The notes below the pieces were generated by a model. The model did no database searches. It saw only the letters and a list, made by a program, of their open reading frames with translations, and was not told the DNA's origin. The position numbers were made by a program, and so were the translations under genes. Shown in pieces: positions 1-10,604 of a stretch of 64,000 nt of DNA. The stretch covers positions 1 to 64,000 of the forward strand of contig NZ_PDJB01000001.1 of the NCBI RefSeq assembly GCF_002563895.1. Direction: 5' to 3'. This DNA is from Pseudomonas lurida. Its GTDB lineage: Bacteria; Pseudomonadota; Gammaproteobacteria; Pseudomonadales; Pseudomonadaceae. Each line of letters begins with the position of its first letter. Position 1 is the stretch's first letter.

Positions 1-148
1 GGCCGAAGCGATGAGCAAGGCGCTGAAAAAAGCCGGCTTTACCTTCGTCGGGCCGACCATTTGCTACGCCTTCATGCAGGCCTCGGGCATGGTCATGGAC
101 CACACTCAGGACTGCGACCGTTACGCGGACTTGGTCAACGCCGGTTAG
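1..148 (+). CDS. tag: DNA-3-methyladenine glycosylase I, C-terminal end (partial)
   Basis: The last 48 codons of a gene that begins before the window; the reading frame starts at base 2 and stops with TAG at 146-148. The visible peptide includes GFTFVGPTICYAFMQASG and a following D-H-x-x-x-C, which I recognise as the C-terminal part of the Tag family (base-excision repair enzyme that removes 3-methyladenine from DNA). The Cys and His here fit the family's zinc-binding C-terminus. It is followed 40 bases later by the lipid A acyltransferase gene on the same strand, as in other Pseudomonas. The N-terminal catalytic region cannot be seen. Confidence 0.85.
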   Translation, partial: AEAMSKALKKAGFTFVGPTICYAFMQASGMVMDHTQDCDRYADLVNAG

Positions 149-188
149 AATGCCGGCTTTGCGCACCACACACGATCAGGAGTGACCT

Positions 189-1073
189 GTGGAAAAGTTT
201 AAAGGCGCCTTGCTGGTAGGTGCTCTCCGGCTGTTTGCCCTGCTGCCTTGGCGCGCTGTCCAGGCGGTAGGCACGGCCATCGGCTGGATCATGTGGAAAA
301 CCCCCAACCGTTCCCGCGACACCGTGCGGATCAACCTCTCCAAGTGCTTCCCGGAATGGACCCCATGAGCGCGAAGCGCTGGTCGGCCGCAGCCTGATGG
401 ACATCGGCAAGTCCCTGACCGAAAGCGCCTGCGCCTGGATCGGCCGGCCCAGCGCTCCATCGACCTGGTGCGTGAAGTCGAAGGCCTGGAAGTGCTGCAC
501 GAAGCCCTCGCCTCAGGCAAAGGCGTGGTTGGCATCACCAGCCACCTGGGCAACTGGGAAGTGCTGAACCACTTCTATTGCAGCCAGTGCAAACCGATCA
601 TTTTCTACCGTCCGCCCAAGCTCAAGGCGGTGGATGAGTTGCTGCGAAAACAGCGCGTGCAGTTGGGCAACCGCGTAGCGGCGTCTACCAAGGAAGGCAT
701 CCTCAGTGTGATCAAGGAAGTGCGCAAAGGCGGCCAAGTGGGTATTCCCGCCGACCCGGAACCGGCTGAATCCGCCGGGATCTTCGTGCCGTTCTTCGCC
801 ACCCAGGCGCTCACCAGCAAGTTTGTGCCGAACATGCTCGCCGGCCACAAAGCCGTGGGTGTGTTCCTGCATGCCCTGCGGCTGCCGGATGGCTCGGGTT
901 ATAAAGTGATCCTGGAAGCGGCACCGGAAGACATGTACAGCACTGACACCGCTACGTCCTGCGCGGCGATGAGCAAGGTGGTGGAGCGGTATGTCGGTGC
1001 GTACCCGAGCCAGTACATGTGGAGCATGAAGCGCTTCAAGAAGCGCCCGCCGGGCGAGGCGCGGTGGTACTGA
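189..1073 (+). pseudogene. htrB: lipid A lauroyl acyltransferase (HtrB/LpxL family), frameshifted
   Basis: Encodes a membrane-anchored acyltransferase that adds a secondary acyl chain to lipid A. It starts at GTG 189 (VEKFKGALLVGALRLFALLPW, a membrane-anchor N-terminus). The catalytic H-x4-D/E type motif is seen in GITSHLGNWEVL, and the end reads KRFKKRPPGEARWY. The frame is broken three times by single-base losses: near 356 (GAA ATG read as GAATG), near 362 (run of C) and near 441 (ATC TGG or GGG CCG). The three losses restore the starting frame, and the rest of the protein looks normal. Taken literally, translation would stop at 366-368. Because neighbouring genes carry the same kind of damage, I think sequencing error is more likely than a true pseudogene. 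Confidence 0.8.
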
Positions 1074-1103
1074 GCCACCCCTGACTCAAGACCCATGCAG
1101 ATC

Positions 1104-1124
1104 TAATGTGGGAGCTGGCTCAAG
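1104..1124. repeat. half REP element
   Basis: TAATGTGGGAGCTGGCTC resembles one arm of the REP palindromes found throughout the window (GTGGGAGC...). It lies between the converging ends of htrB and the TPR gene and, because of the presumed indel, is read through as the end of the latter. Confidence 0.45.
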
Positions 1125-1430
1125 GTTGGCGATCGAGTTCTTCAGGAACACCGCCATCTCTTTCTCGGCCTGCTTGTCGCCATGGGCTTGTGCCGCTTCG
1201 ATGCCCTTCTCCCAGGCTTGTCGGGCTGCCGCGCTATCGCCTTGAGCGTGGTGCGCCTTACCCAACAGCTTCCACGCCGCCGAATACTTCGGATCGAACT
1301 CGACGCATTTCTGCAGATGCTCCGCTGCCTTGCTGTTGTCCTTCGCGTCCAGGTAACCCTTGCCCAAACCAAAACGCAGCAGCGCGTTATCCACACCCTT
1401 GGCGAGCATTTTCTCCAGTGACTCAAGCAT
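1120..1430 (-). CDS. small tetratricopeptide-repeat protein, frameshifted near the C-terminus
   Basis: A soluble protein of about 103 residues made of two to three TPR helices (KAAEHLQKCVEFDPKYSAAW, then AHHAQGDSAAARQAWEKGIEAA), of unknown partner. As given, the frame runs to 1086 and ends NSIANLEPAPTLDLHGS, the last residues coming from a REP palindrome. One A missing from the AAGAACTC run near 1140 would instead give VFLKKLDRQP and a stop at 1120-1122, which resembles the usual end of this family. I therefore place the real end at 1120. It is convergent with htrB and 54 bases downstream of trkA. Homologues sit in the same position in other Pseudomonas. Confidence 0.7.
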
Positions 1431-1484
1431 ACAGAACCCCCTTGTAGGCGCCGGGGGGACGCCTATTCCTTGCCGGCGACGGCG

Positions 1485-2860
1485 TCAGAAAAAACTCAGC
1501 CCCACGTGGAACAATTTCTCCACGTCGCGAATATGTTTCTTGTCCACCAGGAACAGGATCACATGGTCACCCGTGGCGATCACCGTATCGTCGTGGGCAA
1601 TGATCACCTCTTCGTCACGAATGATCGCGCCATGGTGGTGCCTGGCGGCAAGCCGATATCGCGGATGGCCTTGCCGATCACCTTGCTCGACTTCGAGTCG
1701 CCGTGGGCAATCGCTTCGATGGCTTCCGCCGCGCCGCGCCGCAGGGAATGCACGCTGACGATATCGCCGCGGCGCACGTGGGCGAGCAAGGTGCCGATGG
1801 TGGCCAACTGCGGGCTGATGGCGATGTCGATATCGCCGCCCTGGATCAAGTCCACATAGGCCGGGTTATTGATGATGGTCATCACTTTCTTCGCGCCCAA
1901 GCGCTTGGCCAGCAACGACGACATGATGTTGGCTTCGTCATCGTTGGTCAGCGCGAGGAAGATATCGGCGTCGGCGATGTTTTCTTCCATCAGCAGGTCG
2001 CGGTCCGAGGCACTGCCTTGCAGTACGACAGTGCTGTCCAAGGTGTCAGACAAATGCCGGCAACGAGCCGGGCTCATCTCGATGATCTTTACCTGGTAGC
2101 GGCTTTCGATGGCTTCGGCCAAACGCTCGCCGATCTGCCCGCCACCCCGCGATGACGAATGCGTTTGTAGGTCTCGTCGAGGCGGCGCATTTCACTCATG
2201 ACGGCGCGAATATTCGCCTTGGCCGCGATGAAAAACACTTCGTCGTCAGCCTCGATCACTGTATCGCCCTGGGGCAGGATCGGGCGGTCACGGCGGAAAA
2301 TTGCGGCTACGCGGGTTTCCACATTGGGCATGTGCTCACGCAACTGGCGCAGTTGCTGGCCCACCAGCGGGCCACCGTAATAAGCCTTCACCGCGACCAA
2401 TTGCGCCTTGCCACCGGCAAAGTCGATCACCTGCAAGGCGCCTGGGATTTCGATCAGGCGCTTGATGTAATGGGTGACCACTTGTTCAGGGCTGATCAGT
2501 ACGTCCACCGGAATCGCGTCGTTGTCGAACAGGCCGGCGCGGGTCAGGTAGGCCGCTTCGCGCACACGAGCGATCTTGGTCGGGGTATGGAACAGGGTGT
2601 GGGCGACCTGGCAGGCGACCATGTTGGTTTCATCGCTGTTGGTCACGGCGACGAGCATATCGGCATCGTCGGCACCGGCCTGGCGCAGCACCGTCGGAAA
2701 CGACGCTCGACCCTGTACCGTACGGATATCCAGGCGGTCGCCGAGGTTGCGCAGGCGCTCGGCATCGGTGTCGACCACGGTGATGTCGTTGGCTTCGCTG
2801 GCCAAATGTTCGGCCAGCGAAACCGCCGACCTGCCCTGCCCCAAGGATGATGATTTTCAT
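1485..2860 (-). pseudogene. trkA: Trk potassium transporter peripheral subunit TrkA, frameshifted
   Basis: TrkA is the cytoplasmic NAD-binding regulatory subunit of the Trk K+ uptake system. Two RCK modules are recognisable: the first starts [13 protein letters not shown] at 2860, the second has [14 protein letters not shown] near 2140 if corrected, and the protein ends KHIRDVEKLFHVGLSFF with TGA at 1485-1487. Four single-base changes break it: an extra T near 2819, an extra T near 2157, an extra G near 2147 and a missing base near 1630. The shifts are consistent with the frames of the four surviving segments. The coding text between them is undamaged, which favours sequence error. It follows rsmB in the fmt-rsmB-trkA order typical of Pseudomonas. 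Confidence 0.85.
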
Positions 2861-2882
2861 CCGGTCACTCCCTTAAAACCAT

Positions 2883-4195
2883 TCAGCCGCGCGCGGCGGC
2901 GATCTTGATCAGTTTGGCGTAGTAGAAGCCATCATGTCCGCCTTCTTGCACGAGCAATTGGCGGCCATGGGGCTGCTTGATGCCAGCCGTGGGTGGCGAG
3001 GTCCAGCTCCCGGGCGCCCGCTGGTGCGGGCGAGGAAGGCTTCGATGACCTCGGTGTTCTCGGTGGCAAGGTGGAGCAGGTGGCGTAAAGCAGGATGCCG
3101 CCGACTTCCAGGGTCGGCCACAGCGCGTCGAGCAGTTCGCCTTGCAGCACGGCCAGGGCGGCAATGTCGTCGGGTTGGCGGGTGAGTTTGATATCCGGGT
3201 GCCGGCGGATCACGCCAGTGGCTGAGCACGGTGCGTCCAGCAGGATGCGCTGGAACGGCTTGCCGTCCCACCATGCGGCAGTGTCGCGCCCATCGGCGGC
3301 GATCAGCTCGGCGCTCAAGCCCAGGCGCGCGAGGTTTTCCCGTACGCGCACCAAGCGCTTGGCTTCAAGATCCACAGCCACTACACCGGCCAGGTCTTTT
3401 TCGACCTCCAGGATGTGGCACGTCTTACCGCCGGGCGCACAGCAGGCGTCGAGTACGCGCTGGCCGGGAGCCAAGTCGAGCAAGTCGGCGGCCAACTGCG
3501 CAGCCTCGTCCTGCACACTGATCCAGCCTTCGGTAAAGGCCCGGCAGGCTGCGCACATCGGCGGCGGCCTCGAGCACGATGCCGTCAGTGCTGTACACGC
3601 ACGGCGTAGCGTTGATGCCGGCGTCGGTGAGCAATTGCAGGTAGGCATCACGGCCGTGGTGACGCCGGTTGACCCGCAGGATCATCGGCGGATGTGCGTT
3701 GTTGGCCGCGCAGATCGCTTCCCATTGCTCGGGCCAGAAGGCTTTCAGGGACTTTTGCAGCCAGCGCGGGTGAGCGGTACGCACTACCGGATCGTGTTCC
3801 AGCTCGGCCAGCAGCGCATCGCTCTCGCGCTGGGCACGGCGCAGCACGGCATTGAGCAAGGCCTTGGCCCAGGGCTTTTTCAGTTTGTCGGCACAACCGA
3901 CGGTTTCACCGATGGCAGCGTGGGCCGGCACGCGGGTGTAGAGCAACTGATAGAGGCCCACCAGCAACAGTGCCTCGACGTCCGCGTCCGCGCCCTTGAA
4001 CGGCTTTTGCAGCAGCTTGGCCGCTAGCGCAGACAAACGTGGTTGCCAACGGGCGGTGCCAAAGGCCAGGTCCTGGGTGAAACCGCGGTCGCGATCCTCG
4101 ACTTTATCCAGCTGTGTCGGCAGTGAGCTGTTAAGCGAGGCCTTGCCGTTGAGGACAGCGGCGAGAGCCTTGGCGGCGGCCAGACGTGGGTTCAT
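2883..4195 (-). pseudogene. rsmB: 16S rRNA m5C967 methyltransferase RsmB (Sun), frameshifted
   Basis: RsmB methylates C967 of 16S rRNA. The first part has the NusB-like RNA-binding domain (from [20 protein letters not shown], about residues 1-140). Then come the SAM-binding and catalytic parts: [34 protein letters not shown] and LLYATCS, including the two cysteines used in the methyl-transfer mechanism. The end is [19 protein letters not shown]. Four single-base changes were found: extra C near 3541, missing base near 3067, extra G near 3018 and missing base near 2984. Two insertions and two deletions cancel overall. It overlaps the end of fmt by 4 bases, so the genes are probably cotranscribed. 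Confidence 0.85.
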
Positions 4196-5145
4196 TGAGC
4201 GGCCACCCCAAGGATCGTGCCCAGGGCAAATTTCTCACGACGGCTGTTGAACAAATCGCTGAAGTTCAGAGCCTTGCCGCCGGGCAATTGCAGACGAGTC
4301 AGGCACAGTGCCTGTTCACCGCAAGCCACCACCAGGCCATCTTTGCTGGCGCCGATGATTTCCCCTGGGGCGCCTTTGCCATCGGCCAACGTCGCGGCGA
4401 GTACCTTCAAGGCTTCGCCGTCGAGGCTGCTGTGGCAGATCGGCCACGGGTTGAACGCACGCACCAGGCGTTCCAACTCCACGGCGGGACGGCTCCAGTC
4501 GATGCGCGCTTCGTCTTTGTTCAGCTTATGGGCGTAGGTAGCCAGGCTGTCGTCCTGGACTTCACCTTGCAGGGTGCCGGCCGCAAGGCCGGTGATGGCC
4601 TGGATCACCGCGGGCGGGCCCAGTTCAGCCAGACGGTCGTGCAGGCTGCCGCCGGTGTCTTCGGCGGTGATAGGCGTGGTGACCTTGAGCAGCATCGGGC
4701 CGGTGTCCAGGCCCGCCTCCATGCGCATCACGGTCACGCCGCTCTCGCCGTCGCCCGCTTCCACGGCGCGCTGGATCGGCGCAGCACCGCGCCAGCGTGG
4801 CAACAGCGAAGCATGACTGTTGATGCAGCCCAGCCGCGGAATATCCAGCACCGCCTGGGGCAGGATCAGGCCGTAGGCCACCACCACCAGCAAGTCCGGT
4901 TGCAGCGCGGCCAATTCAGCCTGGGCTTCTGCGTTACGCAGGGTCGGCGGCTGCAGTACGGGAATAGTGTGCTCCAGCGCCAACTGTTTGACCGGGCTCG
5001 GCATCAGTTTTTGCCCGCGACCGGCCGGGCGATCCGGCTGGGTGTACACCGCGACGATGTCATGAGGGCTGGCAAGCAGCGCCTTGAGGTGTTCGGCGGC
5101 AAATTCGGGGGTACCGGCAAAAACAATGCGCAGTGGCTCGGTCAT
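4192..5145 (-). CDS. fmt: methionyl-tRNA formyltransferase
   Basis: Formylates initiator Met-tRNA using 10-formyltetrahydrofolate. The 317-residue length is normal. N-terminal formyltransferase fold: [19 protein letters not shown], then the folate-site signature [18 protein letters not shown] at about residues 108-125 and [11 protein letters not shown] near 145. The C-terminal OB-like tRNA-binding domain follows from about residue 210. It lies 69 bases after def and overlaps rsmB by 4 bases (ATGA). This is the first gene after the damaged region that reads without frameshift. Confidence 0.95.
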   Translation of the reverse strand: MTEPLRIVFAGTPEFAAEHLKALLASPHDIVAVYTQPDRPAGRGQKLMPSPVKQLALEHTIPVLQPPTLRNAEAQAELAALQPDLLVVVAYGLILPQAVLDIPRLGCINSHASLLPRWRGAAPIQRAVEAGDGESGVTVMRMEAGLDTGPMLLKVTTPITAEDTGGSLHDRLAELGPPAVIQAITGLAAGTLQGEVQDDSLATYAHKLNKDEARIDWSRPAVELERLVRAFNPWPICHSSLDGEALKVLAATLADGKGAPGEIIGASKDGLVVACGEQALCLTRLQLPGGKALNFSDLFNSRREKFALGTILGVAAQ

Positions 5146-5170
5146 GGGAGGTCTCGGTTAAAAGCAGTCA

Positions 5171-5203
5171 CAAAAGAAAAAGGCTTGCCGCAGCAAGCCT
5201 TTG
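5171..5203 (-). terminator. hairpin terminator between def and fmt
   Basis: On the minus strand the stem AAGGCTTGC pairs with GCAAGCCTT around a TGCG loop and is followed by TTTTTCTTTT. The 9-bp stem plus T tract has the form of an intrinsic terminator after def. It lies inside the def-fmt gap, so it would reduce transcription into fmt unless it is bypassed or fmt has its own promoter. Confidence 0.7.
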
Positions 5204-5214
5204 GAAGAAGGGCA

Positions 5215-5721
5215 TCAAGCTTGCTGGCGATGCTTTTTTTCCAGCTTCTTCTTAATCCGGTCGCGCTTGAGCGTGGACAGGTAATCGACAAACAGCTTGC
5301 CATTGAGGTGGTCGCATTCGTGCTGGATGCACACTGCCAACAGGCCTTCGGCAATCAGCTCGAACGGCTTGCCGTCGCGGTCCAGGGCCTTGATCTTCAC
5401 GCGCAGCGGGCGCTCGACGTTCTCGTAGAACTCCGGCACCGACAGGCAACCTTCCTGGTATTCGCCCATCTCGTCGGTCAGCGGTTCGAACTCGGGGTTG
5501 ATGTACACCATCGGTTCGCTGCGGTCTTCCGACAGGTCCATGACCACGATGCGCTGATGCACGTTGACCTGGGTCGCGGCGAGGCCGATGCCCGGGGCTT
5601 CATACATTGTTTCAAACATGTCATCGACCAACTGACGAACCTTGTCGTCCACTACGGCCACCGGTTTGGCGATCGTGCGCAGGCGCGAGTCGGGGAATTC
5701 GAGGATGTTCAAAATAGCCAT
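5215..5721 (-). CDS. def: peptide deformylase
   Basis: Removes the formyl group from new N-termini. The protein has 168 residues starting [21 protein letters not shown]; the longer upstream frame is rejected because this start matches the family. All three metal-site motifs are present: GIGLAATQV (about 45-53), EGCLSVPE (about 90-97, Cys ligand) and QHECDHLNG (about 132-140, the HExxH ligands). It sits directly upstream of fmt, the enzyme whose product it processes, with a terminator-like hairpin between them. Confidence 0.96.
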   Translation of the reverse strand: MAILNILEFPDSRLRTIAKPVAVVDDKVRQLVDDMFETMYEAPGIGLAATQVNVHQRIVVMDLSEDRSEPMVYINPEFEPLTDEMGEYQEGCLSVPEFYENVERPLRVKIKALDRDGKPFELIAEGLLAVCIQHECDHLNGKLFVDYLSTLKRDRIKKKLEKKHRQQA

Positions 5722-5856
5722 AAGCGTAATTGCTGCACATGTGAGGTAGAGGCAAATCGGCGTTGGGATGGACCCAGACAGCCGGTGTGAAGCGCCCCGA
5801 AGCCGCGAAGGCTCTGGCATTTCACGCGAACGCACATAATAAAGGAGATTGACCCC

Positions 5857-6633
5857 ATGAGGAAATCGCTACTCGTCTTGCTGCTGTGGGCCCCGTTCGC
5901 GATGGCCCTGCTGCCGCAGCCCGTCCAGCGACTGGATCAGCCGACGCAACACGCTATCCAGCGGTTTTTACTGCATAACCGCCTGCTTGATTCGCCCCAG
6001 GATCTGGACAACGCCCCGTACATTGTCGCCGCCGATGCAGGACGCGTGCTGGGTGCCAATGGCGAGCGGGTGCATGCCCGAGGCAACTTGGACCCTTCCC
6101 AGCCCGATTACGCAATCTTCCGACGGGGTAAGGTCTACACCGACCCCCACACCCAGGAACTGCTGGGCATCAATGCCGACGACATTGGCACTGCGCGATT
6201 TGTCGTGGCCGGTGACCTGACGACCCTGGCCGTACAGCGGATCACCCAGGAGGTACGTCCCGGCGACCGCCTGCTGCGCGTGCAGTCTCCCGTCGACCCG
6301 ACGACCTTTGGAGACACGCCGGCAGCGGCTTTTGTCGAAGGGCAAATCATCGATATCCCCAAAGGCGTCACTCAGATCGGCGTACTCGATGCAGTCACCC
6401 TGAACAAAGGCCGTCGCGACGGCCTGGTCGAAGGCCAACGCCTCAGTGTGATCAAGACTGGCGCTACCGTGCGCGACATCTTCACCGCAGCCCCGGTGAA
6501 GCTTCCCGATGAACACGCCGGCGTCCTACTGGTGTTTCGCACCTACGAAAAGCTCAGTTACGCCCTTGTGCTCAGTGCCTCACGACCGTTGGCGGTGATG
6601 GACCGATTCGAGACTGCCCACCAAACACAATAA
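5857..6633 (+). CDS. secreted protein related to the def-dprA LysM protein, but without LysM
   Basis: 258 residues starting [20 protein letters not shown], a Sec signal peptide. The body ([20 protein letters not shown], then [57 protein letters not shown]) matches what I remember of the C-terminal two thirds of the LysM protein usually found between def and dprA in Pseudomonas, which is about 340 residues. The LysM peptidoglycan-binding segment normally right after the signal peptide is missing, with the reading frame intact. A good ribosome binding site (AAAGGAGAT) precedes ATG 5857. It is divergent from def, 136 bases away. The molecular role of the remaining domain is unknown to me; a periplasmic location is inferred. 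Confidence 0.75.
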   Translation: MRKSLLVLLLWAPFAMALLPQPVQRLDQPTQHAIQRFLLHNRLLDSPQDLDNAPYIVAADAGRVLGANGERVHARGNLDPSQPDYAIFRRGKVYTDPHTQELLGINADDIGTARFVVAGDLTTLAVQRITQEVRPGDRLLRVQSPVDPTTFGDTPAAAFVEGQIIDIPKGVTQIGVLDAVTLNKGRRDGLVEGQRLSVIKTGATVRDIFTAAPVKLPDEHAGVLLVFRTYEKLSYALVLSASRPLAVMDRFETAHQTQ

Positions 6634-6696
6634 ATAGCCTGCTAAATAAGTTACCAACAGAGTTATCCACAGCTTGTTCCGGTCAAGGATGATCAA

Positions 6697-7791
6697 ATGA
6701 ATCCGATAAACTGTCATGAAATATCCCCGTCAGAACTGGAAGCCCGACTACGCTTGCACAGGCTGCCGGAACTGGGTCCCAAGCGCTTTCGCTTGCTGAT
6801 CGAAGCGTTCGGCTCTGCATCCAAGGCTCTCAGTGCACCCGCCAGTGCCTGGCGTTCACTGGGTGTGCCGGCCATCAGTGCCGACGCCCGTCGCAGCCAT
6901 GAAGTCCGCGAGGGTGCCCGTTCGGCATTGGCCTGGCTGGCGTGCCCGGGCCAGCATTTGCTGATGTGGGACCAGCCGGAGTACCCCGCGCTGCTCGCCC
7001 AGATTGATGACGCGCCACCGCTGTTATTCGTCGCCGGTGACCCCCTGATCCTGGAAAAACCGCAACTGGCGATGGTGGGGAGCCGCCGCGCAACCCGTCC
7101 TGGCATGGACACGGCGGCCGCGTTTTCCCGCAGCCTGGCGAGTGCCGGTTTTGTCATCACCAGCGGCCTGGCCTTAGGCATCGACGGCGCAGCTCATCAA
7201 GCCGCATTGGACGTGGGCGGCCAGACAATCGGGGTACTCGGCACCGGGCTGGAAAATTTTTATCCACAGCGTCACACACGCCTGGCGGCGGCGATGATTG
7301 ACCAAGGCAGTGCCGTGGTTTCCGAGTTTCCCCTGGACGCACCGCCCCAGGCCGGCAACTTCCCCAGGCGTAACCGCATCATCAGCGGGTTGTCCCTGGG
7401 CGTACTGGTGGTGGAAGCCAGCATGGCCAGTGGTTCGCTGATCACCGCGAAACTGGCGGCCGAGCAAGGCCGCGAGGTGTATGCCATTCCGGGGTCCATT
7501 CATCATCCCGGCGCCAAGGGCTGTCACCAGTTGATCCGTGACGGTGCGGTACTGGTGGAAACCATCGAGCACATTCTTGAAGGTTTGCGTGGCTGGCAGG
7601 CGCTGTCCCGACCGACGCCGATGCCTGTCGTGCATCCGCTGGTGGCGCTGCTGCACGCGGCGCCCCACACCAGTGAAGGCCTGGCGATTGCCAGCGGGCG
7701 GCCGCTGTCCCAGGTGTTGGCGACCCTGACCGAGCTTGAACTCGAAGGCCAGGTCATCTGCGAAAGCGGGCGCTGGCTTGCGCGCTGCTAG
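6697..7791 (+). CDS. dprA: DNA processing protein DprA
   Basis: Loads RecA on incoming single-stranded DNA during natural transformation; many non-competent bacteria keep it. 364 residues. An N-terminal helical domain (LRLHRLPELGPKRFRLLIEA) is followed by the extended Rossmann fold: MVGSRRATRPGMD, ITSGLALGIDGAAHQAAL, GVLGTGLENFYPQRH and FPRRNRIISGLSLGVLVVEA (about residues 110-260). The C-terminal part from about residue 305 fits the winged-helix DprA domain. The start ATG 6697 has AAGGATGA in front. It lies 63 bases after the LysM-less gene and before tsaC, the usual Pseudomonas order. Confidence 0.95.
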   Translation: MNPINCHEISPSELEARLRLHRLPELGPKRFRLLIEAFGSASKALSAPASAWRSLGVPAISADARRSHEVREGARSALAWLACPGQHLLMWDQPEYPALLAQIDDAPPLLFVAGDPLILEKPQLAMVGSRRATRPGMDTAAAFSRSLASAGFVITSGLALGIDGAAHQAALDVGGQTIGVLGTGLENFYPQRHTRLAAAMIDQGSAVVSEFPLDAPPQAGNFPRRNRIISGLSLGVLVVEASMASGSLITAKLAAEQGREVYAIPGSIHHPGAKGCHQLIRDGAVLVETIEHILEGLRGWQALSRPTPMPVVHPLVALLHAAPHTSEGLAIASGRPLSQVLATLTELELEGQVICESGRWLARC

Positions 7792-7845
7792 GTTTTGTAA
7801 CGAAGATCGGTAAACTGCGCAGAGCTTTAGTCTGGAGAGTGAACC

Positions 7846-8403
7846 ATGGTCAACCGGTGGCGTGTGCTGGAAACCGCACGAGAAATTCGCGCAGGCGCGG
7901 TGATTGCCTACCCAACCGAGGCAGTTTGGGGCTTGGGCTGCGACCCGTGGAACGAAGAAGCAGTGGACCGTTTGCTCGCCATCAAGAACCGTTCGGTGGA
8001 CAAGGGCCTGATCCTGGTGGCGGACAACATCCGTCAGTTCGACTTCCTGTTCGAAGATTTCCCGCAGGATTGGATCGACCGCATGGCCAGCACCTGGCCG
8101 GGCCCGAACACCTGGCTGGTGCCTCATCAGGACATGCTGCCGGAATGGGTAACGGGTGTTCACGACACCGTGGCGCTGCGGGTAACCGATCATCCACTGG
8201 TGCGCGACTTGTGCTCGCTGGTGGGGCCGTTGATTTCCACGTCGGCCAACCCCCAGGGACGTCCGGCGGCGCGCTCGCGGATTCGCGTGGAGCAATACTT
8301 CCGTGGCCAGGTAGACCTGGTATTGGGTGGCGCCCTGGGTGGGCGCAAGAACCCGAGCCTGATTCGCGATCTGGTGACGGGCGAGGTGGTGCGGCCTTCC
8401 TGA
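7846..8403 (+). CDS. tsaC: L-threonylcarbamoyladenylate synthase TsaC
   Basis: Makes threonylcarbamoyl-AMP from threonine, bicarbonate and ATP for the t6A modification of ANN-decoding tRNAs. 185 residues, the short TsaC (YrdC/RimN) form without the Sua5 extension. Typical features are [19 protein letters not shown] (about 23-41), the [12 protein letters not shown] lysine-rich site (about 47-58), [12 protein letters not shown] and the [17 protein letters not shown]-site signature (about 126-139). GGAGAG precedes ATG 7846. It follows dprA by 54 bases, probably in one transcript. Confidence 0.94.
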   Translation: MVNRWRVLETAREIRAGAVIAYPTEAVWGLGCDPWNEEAVDRLLAIKNRSVDKGLILVADNIRQFDFLFEDFPQDWIDRMASTWPGPNTWLVPHQDMLPEWVTGVHDTVALRVTDHPLVRDLCSLVGPLISTSANPQGRPAARSRIRVEQYFRGQVDLVLGGALGGRKNPSLIRDLVTGEVVRPS

Positions 8404-8417
8404 GGCCGAGGCGCGGC

Positions 8418-8504
8418 CATCGCGGGCAAGCCCGGCGCCCATACTTGATCCGTGTTCGTCATGACAACGCGGTCAAATGTGGGCGCCGGGCCTGCCCGCG
8501 ATGA
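8418..8504. repeat. REP doublet (inverted pair)
   Basis: Two copies of a REP palindrome in opposite orientation (CATCGCGGGCAAGCCCGGCGCCC at one end, GGGCGCCGGGCCTGCCCGCGATG at the other) separated by about 36 bases, filling the gap between tsaC and the convergent quinone reductase gene. The arrangement is that of a REPIN. Confidence 0.8.
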
Positions 8505-8534
8505 GGCGTTTACAGGCTCCAGATATCGATTGTC

Positions 8535-9512
8535 CTACGGCAACAGAATGGTCGACCCTGTCGTGCGCCGCCCGGACAACTCGGTCTGTGCCTTCGCCGC
8601 ATCCGCCAGTGAATAGCGCTGGTTGATATCAATGCGCACCTTACCGCTCTTGATCATCGAGAACAGGTCATCCGCCATTGCCTGCAGGTTCTGCGGGTTA
8701 TTGGCGTAGGTCGCCAACGTCGGCCGGGTGACGTACAGCGAGCCTTTGGCCGCCAGAATCCCCAGGTTCACCCCGTCCACCGCACCCGACGCATTACCGA
8801 AACTCACCACCAGCCCCCGCGGCGCGACGCTGTCCAGTGACGTCAGCCAGGTGTCCTTGCCAACGCCGTCGTACACCACCGGGACTTTTTTGCCGTCGGT
8901 CAATTCCAGCACGCGCTGTGCGACATCTTCCTTGCTGTAGTCGATGGTTTCCCAGGCTCCTAAGGATTTGGCCAACGCGGCTTTTTCCGGCGAGCTGACG
9001 GTACCGATCAGCTTGACGCCCAGCGCCTTGGCCCATTGACAGGCCAGGGAGCCTACGCCGCCTGCGGCGGCATGGAACAGGATGGTTTCGCCGCCTTTCA
9101 GTTCGTAGGTCTGGCGCAACAGGTACTGCACGGTCAGGCCCTTGAGCATGGCGCCGGCGGCTTGTTCGTAGCTGATCTCATCCGGCAGGTGCACCAGGTT
9201 GGCGGCGGGCAACACGTGCAGCTGGCTATAGGCACCCAGCGGGCCGCTGCCATAGGCCACGCGGTCGCCGACCTTGAATTGGGTGACTTCGCTGCCGACG
9301 GCGTCGACCACACCGGCGCCTTCTGCGCCCAACCCCGATGGCAACGCGGGCGGCGCGTACAGGCCACTGCGGAAATAGGTGTCGATGAAGTTCAGGCCGA
9401 TCGCCTCGTTACGCACACGCACCTGCTGCGGGCCCGGCTCCGCCGGCGTGTAGTCCACATACTCAAGCACTTCGGGGCCGCCATGGGCGCTGAACTGGAT
9501 ACGTTTTGCCAT
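8535..9512 (-). CDS. qor: NADPH:quinone oxidoreductase, zeta-crystallin type
   Basis: A zinc-independent medium-chain dehydrogenase that reduces quinones with NADPH. 325 residues, normal length. The N-terminal GroES-like domain has MAKRIQFSAHGGPEVLEYVD and NFIDTYFRSGLY. The nucleotide-binding Rossmann domain has LFHAAAGGVGSLACQWAKAL at about residues 145-164, and later VVYDGVGKDTW. No zinc-ligand cysteines of alcohol dehydrogenases are seen. It is transcribed away from hemF, with 159 bases between the starts; the same neighbour pair is known in P. aeruginosa. Confidence 0.93.
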   Translation of the reverse strand: MAKRIQFSAHGGPEVLEYVDYTPAEPGPQQVRVRNEAIGLNFIDTYFRSGLYAPPALPSGLGAEGAGVVDAVGSEVTQFKVGDRVAYGSGPLGAYSQLHVLPAANLVHLPDEISYEQAAGAMLKGLTVQYLLRQTYELKGGETILFHAAAGGVGSLACQWAKALGVKLIGTVSSPEKAALAKSLGAWETIDYSKEDVAQRVLELTDGKKVPVVYDGVGKDTWLTSLDSVAPRGLVVSFGNASGAVDGVNLGILAAKGSLYVTRPTLATYANNPQNLQAMADDLFSMIKSGKVRIDINQRYSLADAAKAQTELSGRRTTGSTILLP

Positions 9513-9647
9513 CTGCCTTCTCCTTGGGTCGAATTCGCGTAGCCCACTATCCCACTCCTAAGCTTGATCTTCGTCAACTGCGGCGCAATGGGGTGCAGTG
9601 GTATCCTGTGCGCCCATTTGCCGCCGACGCCCAATGGCCTCGCGTAG

Positions 9648-10603
<956 letters not shown>

Positions 10604-10604
<1 letters not shown>

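Noticed and set aside
4186..5790. 534-codon plus-strand frame across fmt and def
   Set aside because: It spans two well-supported opposite-strand genes and their gap, with no ribosome site or domain.
7174..8442. 422-codon minus-strand frame over dprA and tsaC
   Set aside because: Both plus-strand genes are clear; the frame is a shadow.
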